Assembly (NCBI GenBank): GCA_930989745.1
Contig: CAKNMY010000001.1
Span: forward strand, 1-64,000
DNA from: an uncultured Lachnospiraceae bacterium
GTDB taxonomy: Bacteria > Bacillota > Clostridia > Lachnospirales > Lachnospiraceae
Direction of reading: 5' to 3'
Length of the DNA stretch: 64,000 nucleotides
Both the position numbers and the translations under genes were made by a program. The notes under the pieces are model-generated. The model ran no database searches. It saw nothing but the letters and a program-made list of their open reading frames with translations, and was not told the DNA's origin. How positions within the stretch are numbered: the first letter of the stretch is position 1; every line of letters begins with the position of its first letter. Shown here piece after piece: positions 34,963 to 43,598 of the stretch.

Positions 34963-36747
34963 ATGAACCACACAATGGGAACTCTTCGGAAGTTCCGCAG
35001 CATTGCCCGCTTTCTGAAGGGCAGCGCTCACTTTCTGGTTCTGGCGCTGGCAGCGGGGATGCTCAACACCATGTTCAACGCCCTGACTCCGCAGATCATA
35101 CGCCATACGGTGGATGCTCTGACCGGGGAAGGAGGCTATCCGGGCACACGTTTTCTGCTGCTGGCAGCTGCGGCGGTCGTTGTGAGCGCCTCTCTGGCCG
35201 GAATCTTCACCTACGCGAGCAGCATCTGTATTTCCAAAGGCTCCGAAGGCTTCTTAAAGACCATGCGCGACCAGCTTTACCGACACATTCAGCGGCTTCC
35301 CTATACCTGGCATGTGCAGCATAAGACAGGAGATATTATTCAGCGCTGCACGAACGACGTTGAGATTATCCGAAACTTTATCTGTACGCAGCTCATGGAG
35401 GTTATCCGCATCGTATTTCTGATCGTGCTCTATCTCACAATCATGTTTACGATGAATCTGCGCCTGTCCCTGATTGTACTGCTCTTTATTCCGCTGATCA
35501 TGGGTTACTCGGCATTCTTCTACTCGAGAATTTCCAGACGTTTCCTGCTGGCAGATGAGGCGGAAGGCGAACTCACCGCCAAGGTTCAGGAGAATCTCAC
35601 CGGTGTGCGTGTGGTGCGCGCATTCGGACGGGAAATGTATGAGATCGAGCGCTTTGACGAAAAAAACAACACCTTCGCGAACCTCTGGATCAAGGTGGGA
35701 CGGCTGATGAGCGTCTACTGGGGCGCGGGGGACTTCATGACGGGAATCCAGATCATGACTATCCTTATCATCGGTACTGTATTCACGGTTCAGGGACATA
35801 TGACACTGGGTGAGCTGGTGGCATTTATCTCCTATAACTCTTCGCTTGCATGGCCGATCCGAAGCCTGGGCCGTGTACTCTCGAACATGAGCAAGGCAAG
35901 CGTGTCCATTGACCGCGTCTCCTATATCCTTGACGCCGAGGAGGAGAAAGGCCATCCCGACGATCTGAAGCCGCCCATGAATCAGGAAATCTGCTTTCAT
36001 CACGTTTCCTTTTCCTACGGCAGCGACGAACCGGTGCTCAAAGATCTCGACTTTACGATCCCGCCGGGCAGTACGTTCGGCGTTCTGGGAAGCACGGGAA
36101 GCGGGAAGTCCACATTTGTCCATCTGCTTGACCGGCTCTATGAGCTTCCCGAAGACAGCGGTTCCATCACGATCGGCGGTGTGGATATCCGCAGAATTGA
36201 CCTCTCTCATCTGAGAAAAAATATCGGCATTGTGCTTCAGGAGCCTTTCCTGTTCTCCAGAAGCATCGGGGAAAATATTTCCGTAACCAGGGAGGATCCG
36301 TCATTTTCGGATATCCGGGAGGCTGCGCGCACGGCGTGCGTGGACGATGCTGTGACACAGTTTGATCAGGGATATGATACCATGGTCGGAGAGCGCGGAG
36401 TGACGCTGTCCGGCGGGCAGAAGCAGCGCGTTGCTATTGCCAGAATGCTGCTTCAGAAAGCTCCGATCATGATTTTTGACGACTCGCTCTCAGCTGTGGA
36501 CGCTGAGACGGACGCAAAAATCCGCGCCGAGCTCAAGTCTCACATGGGAAGCAGCACGGTGATCCTGATCTCTCACCGCATCACCACTCTGATGCAGGCA
36601 GATTTTATTATTGTCCTGGAGGACGGCCATATCCAGGAATCCGGCACCCACGAGCAGCTGCTCGCCCAGGGCGGCATTTACCGCAGGATATACGATATTC
36701 AGATGAACACTGACGACGATCTTCTGATGGAAGGAGGAAAAGCATGA
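34963..36747 (+). CDS. Heterodimeric ABC multidrug exporter subunit, BmrC-like
   Basis: The 594-residue half-transporter has six membrane helices and an ATPase domain with Walker A GSTGSGKST, signature LSGGQKQR and Walker B PIMIFDDSLSAVD. The catalytic Glu after Walker B is an Asp (FDDS), the mark of the degenerate site subunit in heterodimeric exporters such as BmrC or TM287. AGGGGG lies upstream of the ATG. It overlaps the second subunit by 4 bp, so they are made together. By family it exports drugs or lipids. Confidence 0.92.
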   Translation: MNHTMGTLRKFRSIARFLKGSAHFLVLALAAGMLNTMFNALTPQIIRHTVDALTGEGGYPGTRFLLLAAAAVVVSASLAGIFTYASSICISKGSEGFLKTMRDQLYRHIQRLPYTWHVQHKTGDIIQRCTNDVEIIRNFICTQLMEVIRIVFLIVLYLTIMFTMNLRLSLIVLLFIPLIMGYSAFFYSRISRRFLLADEAEGELTAKVQENLTGVRVVRAFGREMYEIERFDEKNNTFANLWIKVGRLMSVYWGAGDFMTGIQIMTILIIGTVFTVQGHMTLGELVAFISYNSSLAWPIRSLGRVLSNMSKASVSIDRVSYILDAEEEKGHPDDLKPPMNQEICFHHVSFSYGSDEPVLKDLDFTIPPGSTFGVLGSTGSGKSTFVHLLDRLYELPEDSGSITIGGVDIRRIDLSHLRKNIGIVLQEPFLFSRSIGENISVTREDPSFSDIREAARTACVDDAVTQFDQGYDTMVGERGVTLSGGQKQRVAIARMLLQKAPIMIFDDSLSAVDAETDAKIRAELKSHMGSSTVILISHRITTLMQADFIIVLEDGHIQESGTHEQLLAQGGIYRRIYDIQMNTDDDLLMEGGKA

Positions 36748-38579
36748 GAATCGAAGAGCAGGAATATACAAAAAATTTTGACATCCGGATCTGGAAGCGT
36801 GTGCTTCCGTTCCTGAAGCCGTTTCGCACTACCGCGGCGGTTGTCCTTATCTTTAACCTGATTTGTTCTCTGGTGGACATCATACTTCCGCTGTTTCAGA
36901 GATACGCCATCGACAATTTCATTCAGAAAAATACACTGGACGGCATCTGGCTTTTTGCGGCTGTCTACGGCGTGGTCATTCTTATCCAGTTTGTGAGTGT
37001 TATGCTCTTTACGCGGGGCAGCGCTTCCCTGGAGATGTATATCGGAAAGACCATGAAGCGCGCCTGCTTTGTCCACCTGCAGGAGCTGTCTTTTTCCTAC
37101 TACAACGTGACGCCCGTGGGCTATATACTCTCCCGCGTCATGAGCGATACTGACCGTATCGCAGGAATGGTGGCGTGGAATATCACCGATATGCTCTGGG
37201 CATTTTTCTATGTGCTTGGCGTGTTTGTGGCAATGCTGCTGCTGAACTGGAAGCTGGCTCTGATCATTATGCTCATCGTTCCGGCGCTGGCTCTTCTGAC
37301 ATGGTATTTCCAGAATAAGATCCTGCACTGGAACCGCAAGGTACGCAAGATCAATTCCCGCATCACCAGCAGTTACAATGAAGGCATCATGGGCGCGCAG
37401 ACGTCCAAAACACTCGTAATCGAGGATAAAAATCTCGCGGAATTTCAGGAGATTACCGGCGAAATGCGCACAGCGGCGATTCACGCCGCAAGGCTCAGCG
37501 CGGTCTATGTGCCCCTGATCCTCATCTGCGGCTCTCTGGCTACTGCTATTGTTTTAAGCCGCGGAGGTATTCTGGTGCGCGAACAGCTCCTGATGATCGG
37601 AACGCTGTCTGCGTTCACCTCCTATGCTGTGGGTATCTTTGAACCTATCCAGCAGCTCGCCCGGAATCTGGCGGAGCTGATCTCCGTGCAGGCAAATATC
37701 GAGCGCGTCATGACGCTTCTGGATCAGGAACCCATGGTAAAGGACTCCCCGGAAGTCATCGAGAAGTACGGCAGTACCTTTGCGCCAAAGCGCGAGAACT
37801 GGGAACCGATCCGCGGGGATATCGAATTTGAGGACGTATCCTTCCATTATCCCGATGGGAAAGAGGAAGTGCTGAGCCATTTTAACCTGAAGATTCCCGC
37901 AGGAACCACTGTCGCGATTGTCGGGGAGACCGGCGCCGGAAAAAGCACGCTGGTCAACCTGGCGTGCCGCTTCTTCGAGCCGACAGGCGGCAGGATTCTG
38001 ATTGACGGCGTGGACTATCAGGAACGCAGCCAGCTCTGGCTGCACAGCAATATCGGCTACGTTCTTCAGAATCCCCATCTCTTCTCGGGGACTATCATGG
38101 AAAACATCCGCTACGGCAGGCTTGACGCCACAGACGAGGAAGTAAAGCGCGCGGCAAAGGCTGTTTCCGCCGACATTGCCGCAGAACGCCTCGAGAACGG
38201 CTATAACACGGATGTGGGCGAGGGCGGCGGACGCCTCTCCACCGGAGAGAAGCAGCTTATTTCCTTTGCCCGCGCCATCATTGCCGACCCCAGAATCTTC
38301 GTGCTCGACGAGGCAACTTCCTCCATCGACACCCAGACCGAACAGCTTATCCAGAAGGCGACAGAGAAGCTTCTGAAAGGACGGACATCCTTTATTATCG
38401 CGCACAGGCTCTCTACCATCCGCCACGCGGACGTGATTCTCGTGGTAAAGGACGGCAAAATCCTCGAGAGCGGGAAACATCGGGAACTCCTGGAAAAGAA
38501 AGGGTATTATTACCATTTGTGCAGGCAGCAGTTTCAGGAAGAGACGCTTGAGAAAGAGGGTATTTTCTCCGCCGTATAG
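36744..38579 (+). CDS. Heterodimeric ABC multidrug exporter subunit, BmrD-like
   Basis: The 611-residue half-transporter has the membrane domain, Walker A GETGAGKST and Walker B FVLDEATSSIDTQ with an intact catalytic Glu. Its signature is LSTGEKQL instead of LSGGQ, as in the partner that completes the degenerate site. The pair thus has one good and one poor ATP site. The membrane part has the long TTMLIQFVSVMLFTRG-like helices of BmrD-type proteins. The start ATG overlaps the previous stop, and a terminator follows 10 bp after its end. Confidence 0.92.
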   Translation: MRIEEQEYTKNFDIRIWKRVLPFLKPFRTTAAVVLIFNLICSLVDIILPLFQRYAIDNFIQKNTLDGIWLFAAVYGVVILIQFVSVMLFTRGSASLEMYIGKTMKRACFVHLQELSFSYYNVTPVGYILSRVMSDTDRIAGMVAWNITDMLWAFFYVLGVFVAMLLLNWKLALIIMLIVPALALLTWYFQNKILHWNRKVRKINSRITSSYNEGIMGAQTSKTLVIEDKNLAEFQEITGEMRTAAIHAARLSAVYVPLILICGSLATAIVLSRGGILVREQLLMIGTLSAFTSYAVGIFEPIQQLARNLAELISVQANIERVMTLLDQEPMVKDSPEVIEKYGSTFAPKRENWEPIRGDIEFEDVSFHYPDGKEEVLSHFNLKIPAGTTVAIVGETGAGKSTLVNLACRFFEPTGGRILIDGVDYQERSQLWLHSNIGYVLQNPHLFSGTIMENIRYGRLDATDEEVKRAAKAVSADIAAERLENGYNTDVGEGGGRLSTGEKQLISFARAIIADPRIFVLDEATSSIDTQTEQLIQKATEKLLKGRTSFIIAHRLSTIRHADVILVVKDGKILESGKHRELLEKKGYYYHLCRQQFQEETLEKEGIFSAV

Positions 38580-38588
38580 AATGTTGGA

Positions 38589-38623
38589 AGAGCCGGTACA
38601 TCCGAAAATGTACCGGCTCTTTT
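38589..38623. terminator. Bidirectional terminator
   Basis: AGAGCCGGTACAT pairs perfectly with ATGTACCGGCTCT around a 6-nt loop, followed by TTTT on the plus strand. It serves the exporter operon and possibly the convergent G3E gene. Confidence 0.85.
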
Positions 38624-38633
38624 CCATTGTCTT

Positions 38634-39770
38634 TTATTTTACATGAAACAGCTCTGCCAGCTTCTGCTCTTCCAGCTTCGATCCGATCACACACAGCCTT
38701 CCGGTGTACTCAGCGGCACCTGTCCGGAGTTCGTACTCTTCCGGTACCATGTCGAAGTAAATCCACTCGCCGTCAGCTCCTGCCACCATTCCTTTTGCGC
38801 GAAGCACAGTTCCGTAGGACGGATCAGCGGAAAGGGTTTTAAGAGCTTCCTCAATCTCATCCTTCGTATACTTGTGCGCAGTCTCGCGGCCCCAGCTTGT
38901 GAATACCTCATCGGCGTGATGATGGTGATGATGGTCGTGGTCATGGCATCCGCAGGTGCAGTTCTCATCATGTTCATGATGATGCTCGTGGCAGCACTCT
39001 CCATCGTGATCATGATGATGGTGCTCGTGACCGCATTCCTCATCATGGTCATGGTGGTGCTCATGGCAGCACTCTCCGTCATGGTCATGATGATGCTCAT
39101 GGCAGCACTCCTCACCATGGTCATGATGGTGATGGTGTCCGTGGCGCTCCTCCTCGTCAAACATCAGGTCAATCTTCACGCCCTCCATAGTCTCCAGCAC
39201 TTTCTTTCCGCCCAGTTCTTCCACCGGAGTCGTGATGATCGCCGCATCCTTGTTGATGCCGCGCAGAAGTTCCACTGCCTTCTCAATTTTATCCTGAGAC
39301 GCCTTGTCCGTTCTGCTTAAAACAATCGTCTTCGCGTATTCCACCTGGTTCTCAAAGAACTCGCCGAAGTTTCTCAGATACATCTTGCACTTGGATACAT
39401 CCACAACTGTCGTGTAGCTGTTAAGCTCCACATTTGTCTTTACTTTGATATCCTCGACCGCTTTGATAATATCGGACAGCTTGCCCACGCCTGACGGCTC
39501 AATGATAATACGGTCCGGATGATACTTTTCAATCACCTCGTTTAAAGCTGTTCCGAAATCTCCTACCAGAGAGCAGCAGATGCATCCGGAGTTCATCTCG
39601 CGGATCTCAATGCCCGCCTCCTTTAAAAATCCTCCGTCAATGCCGATCTCTCCGAACTCATTCTCGATCAGAACGACCTGTTCGCCTTTGAGCGCCTCGC
39701 TCAGAAGCTTCTTGATCAGCGTCGTTTTTCCAGCTCCCAGAAATCCTGAGATAATGTCAATCTTTGTCAT
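38634..39770 (-). CDS. G3E GTPase (COG0523), His/Cys-rich metal chaperone
   Basis: The 378-residue protein has Walker A GFLGAGKTTLIKK at residues 10-22, the metal motif GCICCSL near 63-69, and SRTDKAS as guanine motif. The C-terminal CobW_C domain carries the end (YTGRLCVIGSKLEEQKLA). Between, at about residues 210-285, is a tandem His/Glu/Cys repeat (units like CCHEHHHDHDGE) that can bind several zinc or nickel ions. COG0523 proteins insert or deliver metals; the repeat suggests metal storage as well. No metalloenzyme partner lies beside it. GGAAG precedes the start by about 9 nt. Confidence 0.88.
   Translation of the reverse strand: MTKIDIISGFLGAGKTTLIKKLLSEALKGEQVVLIENEFGEIGIDGGFLKEAGIEIREMNSGCICCSLVGDFGTALNEVIEKYHPDRIIIEPSGVGKLSDIIKAVEDIKVKTNVELNSYTTVVDVSKCKMYLRNFGEFFENQVEYAKTIVLSRTDKASQDKIEKAVELLRGINKDAAIITTPVEELGGKKVLETMEGVKIDLMFDEEERHGHHHHHDHGEECCHEHHHDHDGECCHEHHHDHDEECGHEHHHHDHDGECCHEHHHEHDENCTCGCHDHDHHHHHHADEVFTSWGRETAHKYTKDEIEEALKTLSADPSYGTVLRAKGMVAGADGEWIYFDMVPEEYELRTGAAEYTGRLCVIGSKLEEQKLAELFHVK
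38916..39142 (-). repeat. Tandem repeat coding the His/Cys-rich segment
   Basis: About five degenerate units of 36-45 bp, with many copies of ATGGTCATG-like blocks (plus strand), encode the metal-binding segment of the G3E GTPase. In-frame repeats of this type can change copy number between strains. Confidence 0.7.
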
Positions 39771-39937
39771 TTTTCTCTGCTTCCTTTCTTCTGATTCCTT
39801 CCGCGGCTGTCCCGCGGAATTATAAAAATGCCCTCAGACCTCCAAGACAGGAAATCCCGGACATATCCATACCTTATTATTTTGCTTCCGGATACAAGTA
39901 TATACCAAACACCGCTAAAATGCAAAGCCTTTTCAGA

Positions 39938-39980
39938 CAGAAAGGACTGACACACCTGCCGGATGCGTCAGTCCCTTCTG
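39938..39980 (-). terminator. Terminator of the tryptophan-type importer operon
   Basis: CAGAAAGGACTGAC (39938-39951) pairs with GTCAGTCCCTTCTG (39967-39980) with one mismatch. It starts right at the stop codon of the ATPase gene at 39982. The T-run on the minus strand is weak, so termination may be partial. Confidence 0.55.
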
Positions 39981-39981
39981 T

Positions 39982-40755
39982 TTAATTTCCGCATTCAATA
40001 CTGATCTCGTTAAATCTCTCCAGAATATCCTCAATCCGTATCTTTTCCTTTTCTTCCCCTGCAGCGTCAATCACCGCCTGGCCCTGGTGCATCATCAGCA
40101 GTCGGTCGCCGTATTCCACCGCATAGCGCAGGTTGTGCGTCACCATGATGGTCGTGAGCTTCTTTTCCCTGACAATCTTATCCGTCAGTTCCATGATCAG
40201 ATCTGCCGTCTTGGGATCCAGCGCTGCCGTGTGTTCATCCAGGATCAGAAAGTCAATAGGCGTCATTGTGGACATCAGAAGCGCCATTGCCTGGCGCTGT
40301 CCGCCCGAAAGAGATCCGACTTTGATATCCAGCTTATCCTCCAGCCCCAGGCCGAGCTGTCTCAGATTTTCTCTGTAGAACTCGATCCGCGCTTTTTCCG
40401 TTCCGCGCTTCAGGCCGAAAAACTTTCCCTTATTGTCCGCAAGAGACATATTTTCCAGGATTGTCATCTGCGGACACGTCCCCATCGCGGGATTCTGATA
40501 AACTCTTCCCATATATTTCTGCCGCTGATATTCTTTCTGCTTTGCGATATCCTTTCCGTCAATCAGCACCTGCCCGCCGTCCAGGTCAATACTTCCGCAG
40601 ATCAGATTCAGAAGAGAGGTCTTTCCCGAACCATTGCTTCCGACCACTGAGACGAATTGCCCTGTCGGCACTGAGAGATTAAAGTTTTCAAACAGGCACA
40701 TCTCATTGACCGTGCCCGGATTATAGAATTTATGGATGTTTTTCAGTTCAAGCAC
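39982..40755 (-). CDS. trpZ: ABC importer ATPase, tryptophan-type
   Basis: The 257-residue ATPase has Walker A GSNGSGKTSL, signature SLSGGQRQAM and Walker B FLILDEHTAALDP. The start is a GTG at 40755 that overlaps the permease stop by 8 bp. It completes an importer with the permease and binding protein upstream, under one T-box leader. The three-gene set matches TrpXYZ-type importers. The gene symbol rests on the tryptophan specifier in the leader, not on tests of function. Confidence 0.82.
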   Translation of the reverse strand: MLELKNIHKFYNPGTVNEMCLFENFNLSVPTGQFVSVVGSNGSGKTSLLNLICGSIDLDGGQVLIDGKDIAKQKEYQRQKYMGRVYQNPAMGTCPQMTILENMSLADNKGKFFGLKRGTEKARIEFYRENLRQLGLGLEDKLDIKVGSLSGGQRQAMALLMSTMTPIDFLILDEHTAALDPKTADLIMELTDKIVREKKLTTIMVTHNLRYAVEYGDRLLMMHQGQAVIDAAGEEKEKIRIEDILERFNEISIECGN

Positions 40756-41629
40756 TCTTCTTCACCTTCTTCTTTCTGTCCATACTGATGATCAGAACTG
40801 CCAGGAACAGCACTGCCGTAATCAGCTTCATGGAGGTGGGATCAAAAAATTTGATCGCCGCCGCAACACATGCCTTATATAAAATCGATCCGAGAATCAC
40901 TGCCGTCGTCGCTTTCATCATGGAAATCTTGCCAAACAGGCTGATGCCGATGATCACACTTGCCAGCCCCAGCACAATGGAGCCGACGCCGGAGGAAATA
41001 TCAAAGACCTTCTGTTCCTGGGCAAACACGCAGCCGCTCAATGCCACAAGGCCATTTGCAATCGCGAGCCCGAGGATCTTTACATTCCCCTTGTCCTTTG
41101 CCAGTGATGTCACCAGATTTTCATTGTCGCCCACCGCGCGCAGCAGGTAGCCGGATTTTGTCTTTAAGTACAGATCGAGCAGAATCTTGCTGACTGCTGC
41201 GATAATAAGGATGATCATGATTTTTACATATGAGGGTATCGTCTCTCCAAAAATACCTTCCAGAAATCCGTTCTTGAAAATAGTTTCCTGCGAAAACAGC
41301 GGCACGTTGTTTGTTCCCGCAATATGCAGGTTAATTGTATACAATCCTGTCATCATGATGATTCCCGAGAGCAGATCGCGTACTTTGAATTTTACGTGAA
41401 TCAGTCCCGTACATACGCCGGCCAGCGCTCCTGCCAGAAACGCAATCGGCAATGTCAGATACGGGTTCACCCCTGCCTTGATCAGCGCCGCCGTCACGGC
41501 CGCTCCCATCGGGAAGCTTCCGTCCACGGTCAGATCCGGAAAATCCAGGATCTTGTAGGTGATATATACTCCGAGCGCCAGTATTCCATATATTAATCCC
41601 TGTTCTATGATAGTGAGAATAAAGTCCAT
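40748..41629 (-). CDS. trpY: ABC importer permease, tryptophan-type
   Basis: The 293-residue protein has about eight membrane segments, beginning MDFILTIIEQGLIYGILALG. It belongs to the permeases related to branched-chain amino-acid and ribose systems (segment DLTVDGSFPMGAAVTAALI near residue 33-51). It lies between binding protein (18 bp away) and ATPase (overlap). Substrate is inferred from the T-box. Confidence 0.83.
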   Translation of the reverse strand: MDFILTIIEQGLIYGILALGVYITYKILDFPDLTVDGSFPMGAAVTAALIKAGVNPYLTLPIAFLAGALAGVCTGLIHVKFKVRDLLSGIIMMTGLYTINLHIAGTNNVPLFSQETIFKNGFLEGIFGETIPSYVKIMIILIIAAVSKILLDLYLKTKSGYLLRAVGDNENLVTSLAKDKGNVKILGLAIANGLVALSGCVFAQEQKVFDISSGVGSIVLGLASVIIGISLFGKISMMKATTAVILGSILYKACVAAAIKFFDPTSMKLITAVLFLAVLIISMDRKKKVKKSA

Positions 41630-41647
41630 CTCTGCCCGCCTCCGTCA

Positions 41648-42664
41648 TCAGCTCTCTGAAATTTCTGTGTAAGTCTCAACCGCTTCCGTGAGCATGTCCC
41701 CCGGAATCGTAATACCAAGGTTCTCAGCAGCCTTCTCGTTGATATAGAGGTTGCTGCCCTCAATTGTCTCAACCTGCATCTCCTCTGCGTTCGCTTCACC
41801 CTTCAGCACTTTCGCAGCCATCTTTCCGGTCTCTTTTCCAAGGCTTACGTAATCGATTCCCTCGGCTGCCAGGCATCCCAGTTTTACCTGCTCGATCTCA
41901 CTTCCGAATACCGGAATCCCCTTTTCGTTCGCCTGATCCAGCACGGTCGGAAGAGCGCTGACCACGGTATTGTCTGTAAGGTTCGTCAGGCAGTCCACCC
42001 TGCCAAGCAGATCGGATGCCGCGAGAGATACCTCTGAAGTATTTGTCACGCCCGCGGTCTCCAGCTCAAATCCGTATTCCGGCGCAAACTCCTCATACTG
42101 CTCAATGCTTGCCGCCGAGTTTGCCTCACTGGTAGTGTACAGGATGCCGATGGTCTTTGCATCTGGAAGGATCTCCCGAATCATTTTCAGCTGTTCCTCC
42201 ACCGGAAGCAGATCGCTGGTCCCTGTGACTGCTCCGACCGGGTTCCCGTCCTCATCGGCAAGCTCTGCTGTCTGGGGATTGGTCACCGCCGTATAAACCA
42301 CCGGAATATCGGTATCCATCGCCGCATTATATGCAGCCTGCGCGCTCGGTGTCGCAATCGCACAGATCAGATCCACACCGTCGGAGACAAAGCTCTGCGC
42401 GATCTGGGAAGCTGTACCCGGATCTGCATCCGCGTTGTTCTCTTTAATCTCCAGGTTTTTGCCCTCCTCAAAGCCTTCCTCTTTCAGGCCTTCGATAAAG
42501 CCCTCCCTGCAGTTGTCCAAGGAGCCGTGCTCCGCAAATTGGGAAATTCCGATCGTGTAAGTCTTCTCACCGCTTTCGTTTTCCGCCGCCTGCGCGCTTC
42601 CGCATGCGCTCAGCCCTGCCATCATTGCCGCACTTAAGATTACTGCCAGTACTTTTCTTTTCAT
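41648..42664 (-). CDS. trpX: ABC substrate-binding lipoprotein, tryptophan-type (TrpX-like)
   Basis: The 338-residue protein has a signal with lipobox LSAC near residue 18-21 and an ABC_sub_bind fold of two lobes (YTIGISQFAEHGSLDNCREG, ICAIATPSAQAAYNAAMDTD, IGILYTTSEANSAASIEQY). Members of this class include TrpX of streptococci. It is the first gene after a T-box leader whose specifier reads UGG. It would deliver tryptophan or a close analogue or precursor to the permease. The start is at ATG 42664 with GGAG upstream. Confidence 0.85.
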   Translation of the reverse strand: MKRKVLAVILSAAMMAGLSACGSAQAAENESGEKTYTIGISQFAEHGSLDNCREGFIEGLKEEGFEEGKNLEIKENNADADPGTASQIAQSFVSDGVDLICAIATPSAQAAYNAAMDTDIPVVYTAVTNPQTAELADEDGNPVGAVTGTSDLLPVEEQLKMIREILPDAKTIGILYTTSEANSAASIEQYEEFAPEYGFELETAGVTNTSEVSLAASDLLGRVDCLTNLTDNTVVSALPTVLDQANEKGIPVFGSEIEQVKLGCLAAEGIDYVSLGKETGKMAAKVLKGEANAEEMQVETIEGSNLYINEKAAENLGITIPGDMLTEAVETYTEISES

Positions 42665-42739
42665 TGTTCTATTCTCCTTTACTTTTACTGTATCTGGTTT
42701 TTTGCAACGTCAAAAGCAAAGAAGCCGAATGATCGAATA

Positions 42740-43028
42740 AATCAAAAAACCGCCCCAAGCATATATTTATGCTTGAGACGGTAATAAAAATTCACTCTTA
42801 TTATCGCGGTACCACTCAATTTGACAAATGTGTCCACTTTCCTCACGTACTATCATACGCTCCTGATTGATAACGGGTTCGGTTCCCGACGACGCCTACT
42901 CTTTTCATTTCGGGCCGCCCTCGAAAGTCCATTCGGCATCAAGCTCCATACGGCAATTCCACCGCCTGCCGCTCTCTGTGATTTCGCTCAAAGCTTACTC
43001 CTCTTTCTCATCGGTTTTGCTTTTGATG
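42740..43028 (-). promoter_or_regulatory. T-box leader, tryptophan specifier (UGG)
   Basis: On the minus strand the T-box core GAGTGGTACCGCG is at 42805-42817. A terminator follows: stem arms within 42749-42782, with a run of T at 42744-42748. The specifier region reads GAATGGAC before TTTCGAGGG, so the codon is UGG, 5 nt before CGAGGG. The same spacing gives AUG in the metG leader of this window. Uncharged tRNA-Trp would bind and open expression of the importer genes when tryptophan is short. Confidence 0.88.
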
Positions 43029-43034
43029 GTTCTG

Positions 43035-43063
43035 ATTTTAATACACACTTTTGTGTTTGTCAA
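43035..43063 (-). promoter_or_regulatory. Promoter of the tryptophan importer operon
   Basis: TTGACA (43058-43063) and TAAAAT (43035-43040) on the minus strand with a 17-bp spacer, just before the T-box leader. Confidence 0.7.
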
Positions 43064-43128
43064 GAAAATTTTAGAATTTTCTCTGAATCCATATGCATGA
43101 TTTTTTCATTTCAATTTGTCCTCTCCTC

Positions 43129-43157
43129 TTGACATTCACCTTTTTAAGTGCTATGGT
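43129..43157 (+). promoter_or_regulatory. Promoter of the GntR-ABC operon
   Basis: TTGACA (43129-43134) and TATGGT (43152-43157), 17-bp spacer. The -10 element overlaps the palindrome at 43155-43178. Confidence 0.65.
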
Positions 43158-43178
43158 TAATTACATAAGTAATGAACC
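43155..43178 (+). promoter_or_regulatory. Palindromic operator, probably for the GntR repressor
   Basis: GGTTAATTAC and GTAATGAACC form 10-bp arms with one mismatch around ATAA. The site covers the -10 element and the likely transcription start, so binding would block the promoter. Autoregulation by the first gene of the operon is the simplest reading. Confidence 0.65.
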
Positions 43179-43211
43179 ATGTAACTAGTCACAGGAAAGG
43201 AGTTGAACCGC

Positions 43212-43598
43212 TTGAAGGAGCTTCTGACTCAGGAGAAATCCATCTATCTGCAGATTAAGGAGATGATAGAGAACGATATTCTCCGCGACATTCTTCTGGA
43301 GGAGGAGCGGGTGCCGAGCACGAACGAACTGGCAAAGCTGTATGCGATTAACCCCGCCACTGCCGCTAAGGGAATTAATCTTCTCGTGGACGAATCCATA
43401 GTGTATAAGAAAAGGGGGATCGGTATGTTTGTCGCTGCTGGCGCAAAGGAGCACATCCGCGCAAAGCGCAGAGAGAGCTTTTATGACACGTATATCCGCG
43501 GACTTCTGACGGAAGCCGAAAGTCTCGGAATCACAAGAGAAGAACTGATCACAATGATTCAGGATACAAATCATGGAGGTGAAACATATGACCGATAA
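43212..43598 (+). CDS. GntR family repressor, YtrA/YhcF subfamily
   Basis: A TTG at 43212 is preferred since GGAAAGGAG ends 9 nt before it; another TTG at 43203 touches that site. The roughly 128-residue product has the GntR winged helix (IYLQIKEMIENDILRDILLE, then VPSTNELAKLYAINPATAAK) and only a short C-terminal helical part, which is typical of the YtrA subfamily. Members control adjacent ABC genes and respond to cell-wall antibiotics or other envelope stress. It overlaps the ATPase gene by 11 bp. Confidence 0.88.
   Translation: MKELLTQEKSIYLQIKEMIENDILRDILLEEERVPSTNELAKLYAINPATAAKGINLLVDESIVYKKRGIGMFVAAGAKEHIRAKRRESFYDTYIRGLLTEAESLGITREELITMIQDTNHGGETYDR

Noticed and set aside
38916..39142. 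Tandem repeats considered as a CRISPR or satellite
   Set aside because: Units lie in frame inside a G3E GTPase gene and code for His/Cys-rich sequence; there are no unique spacers.
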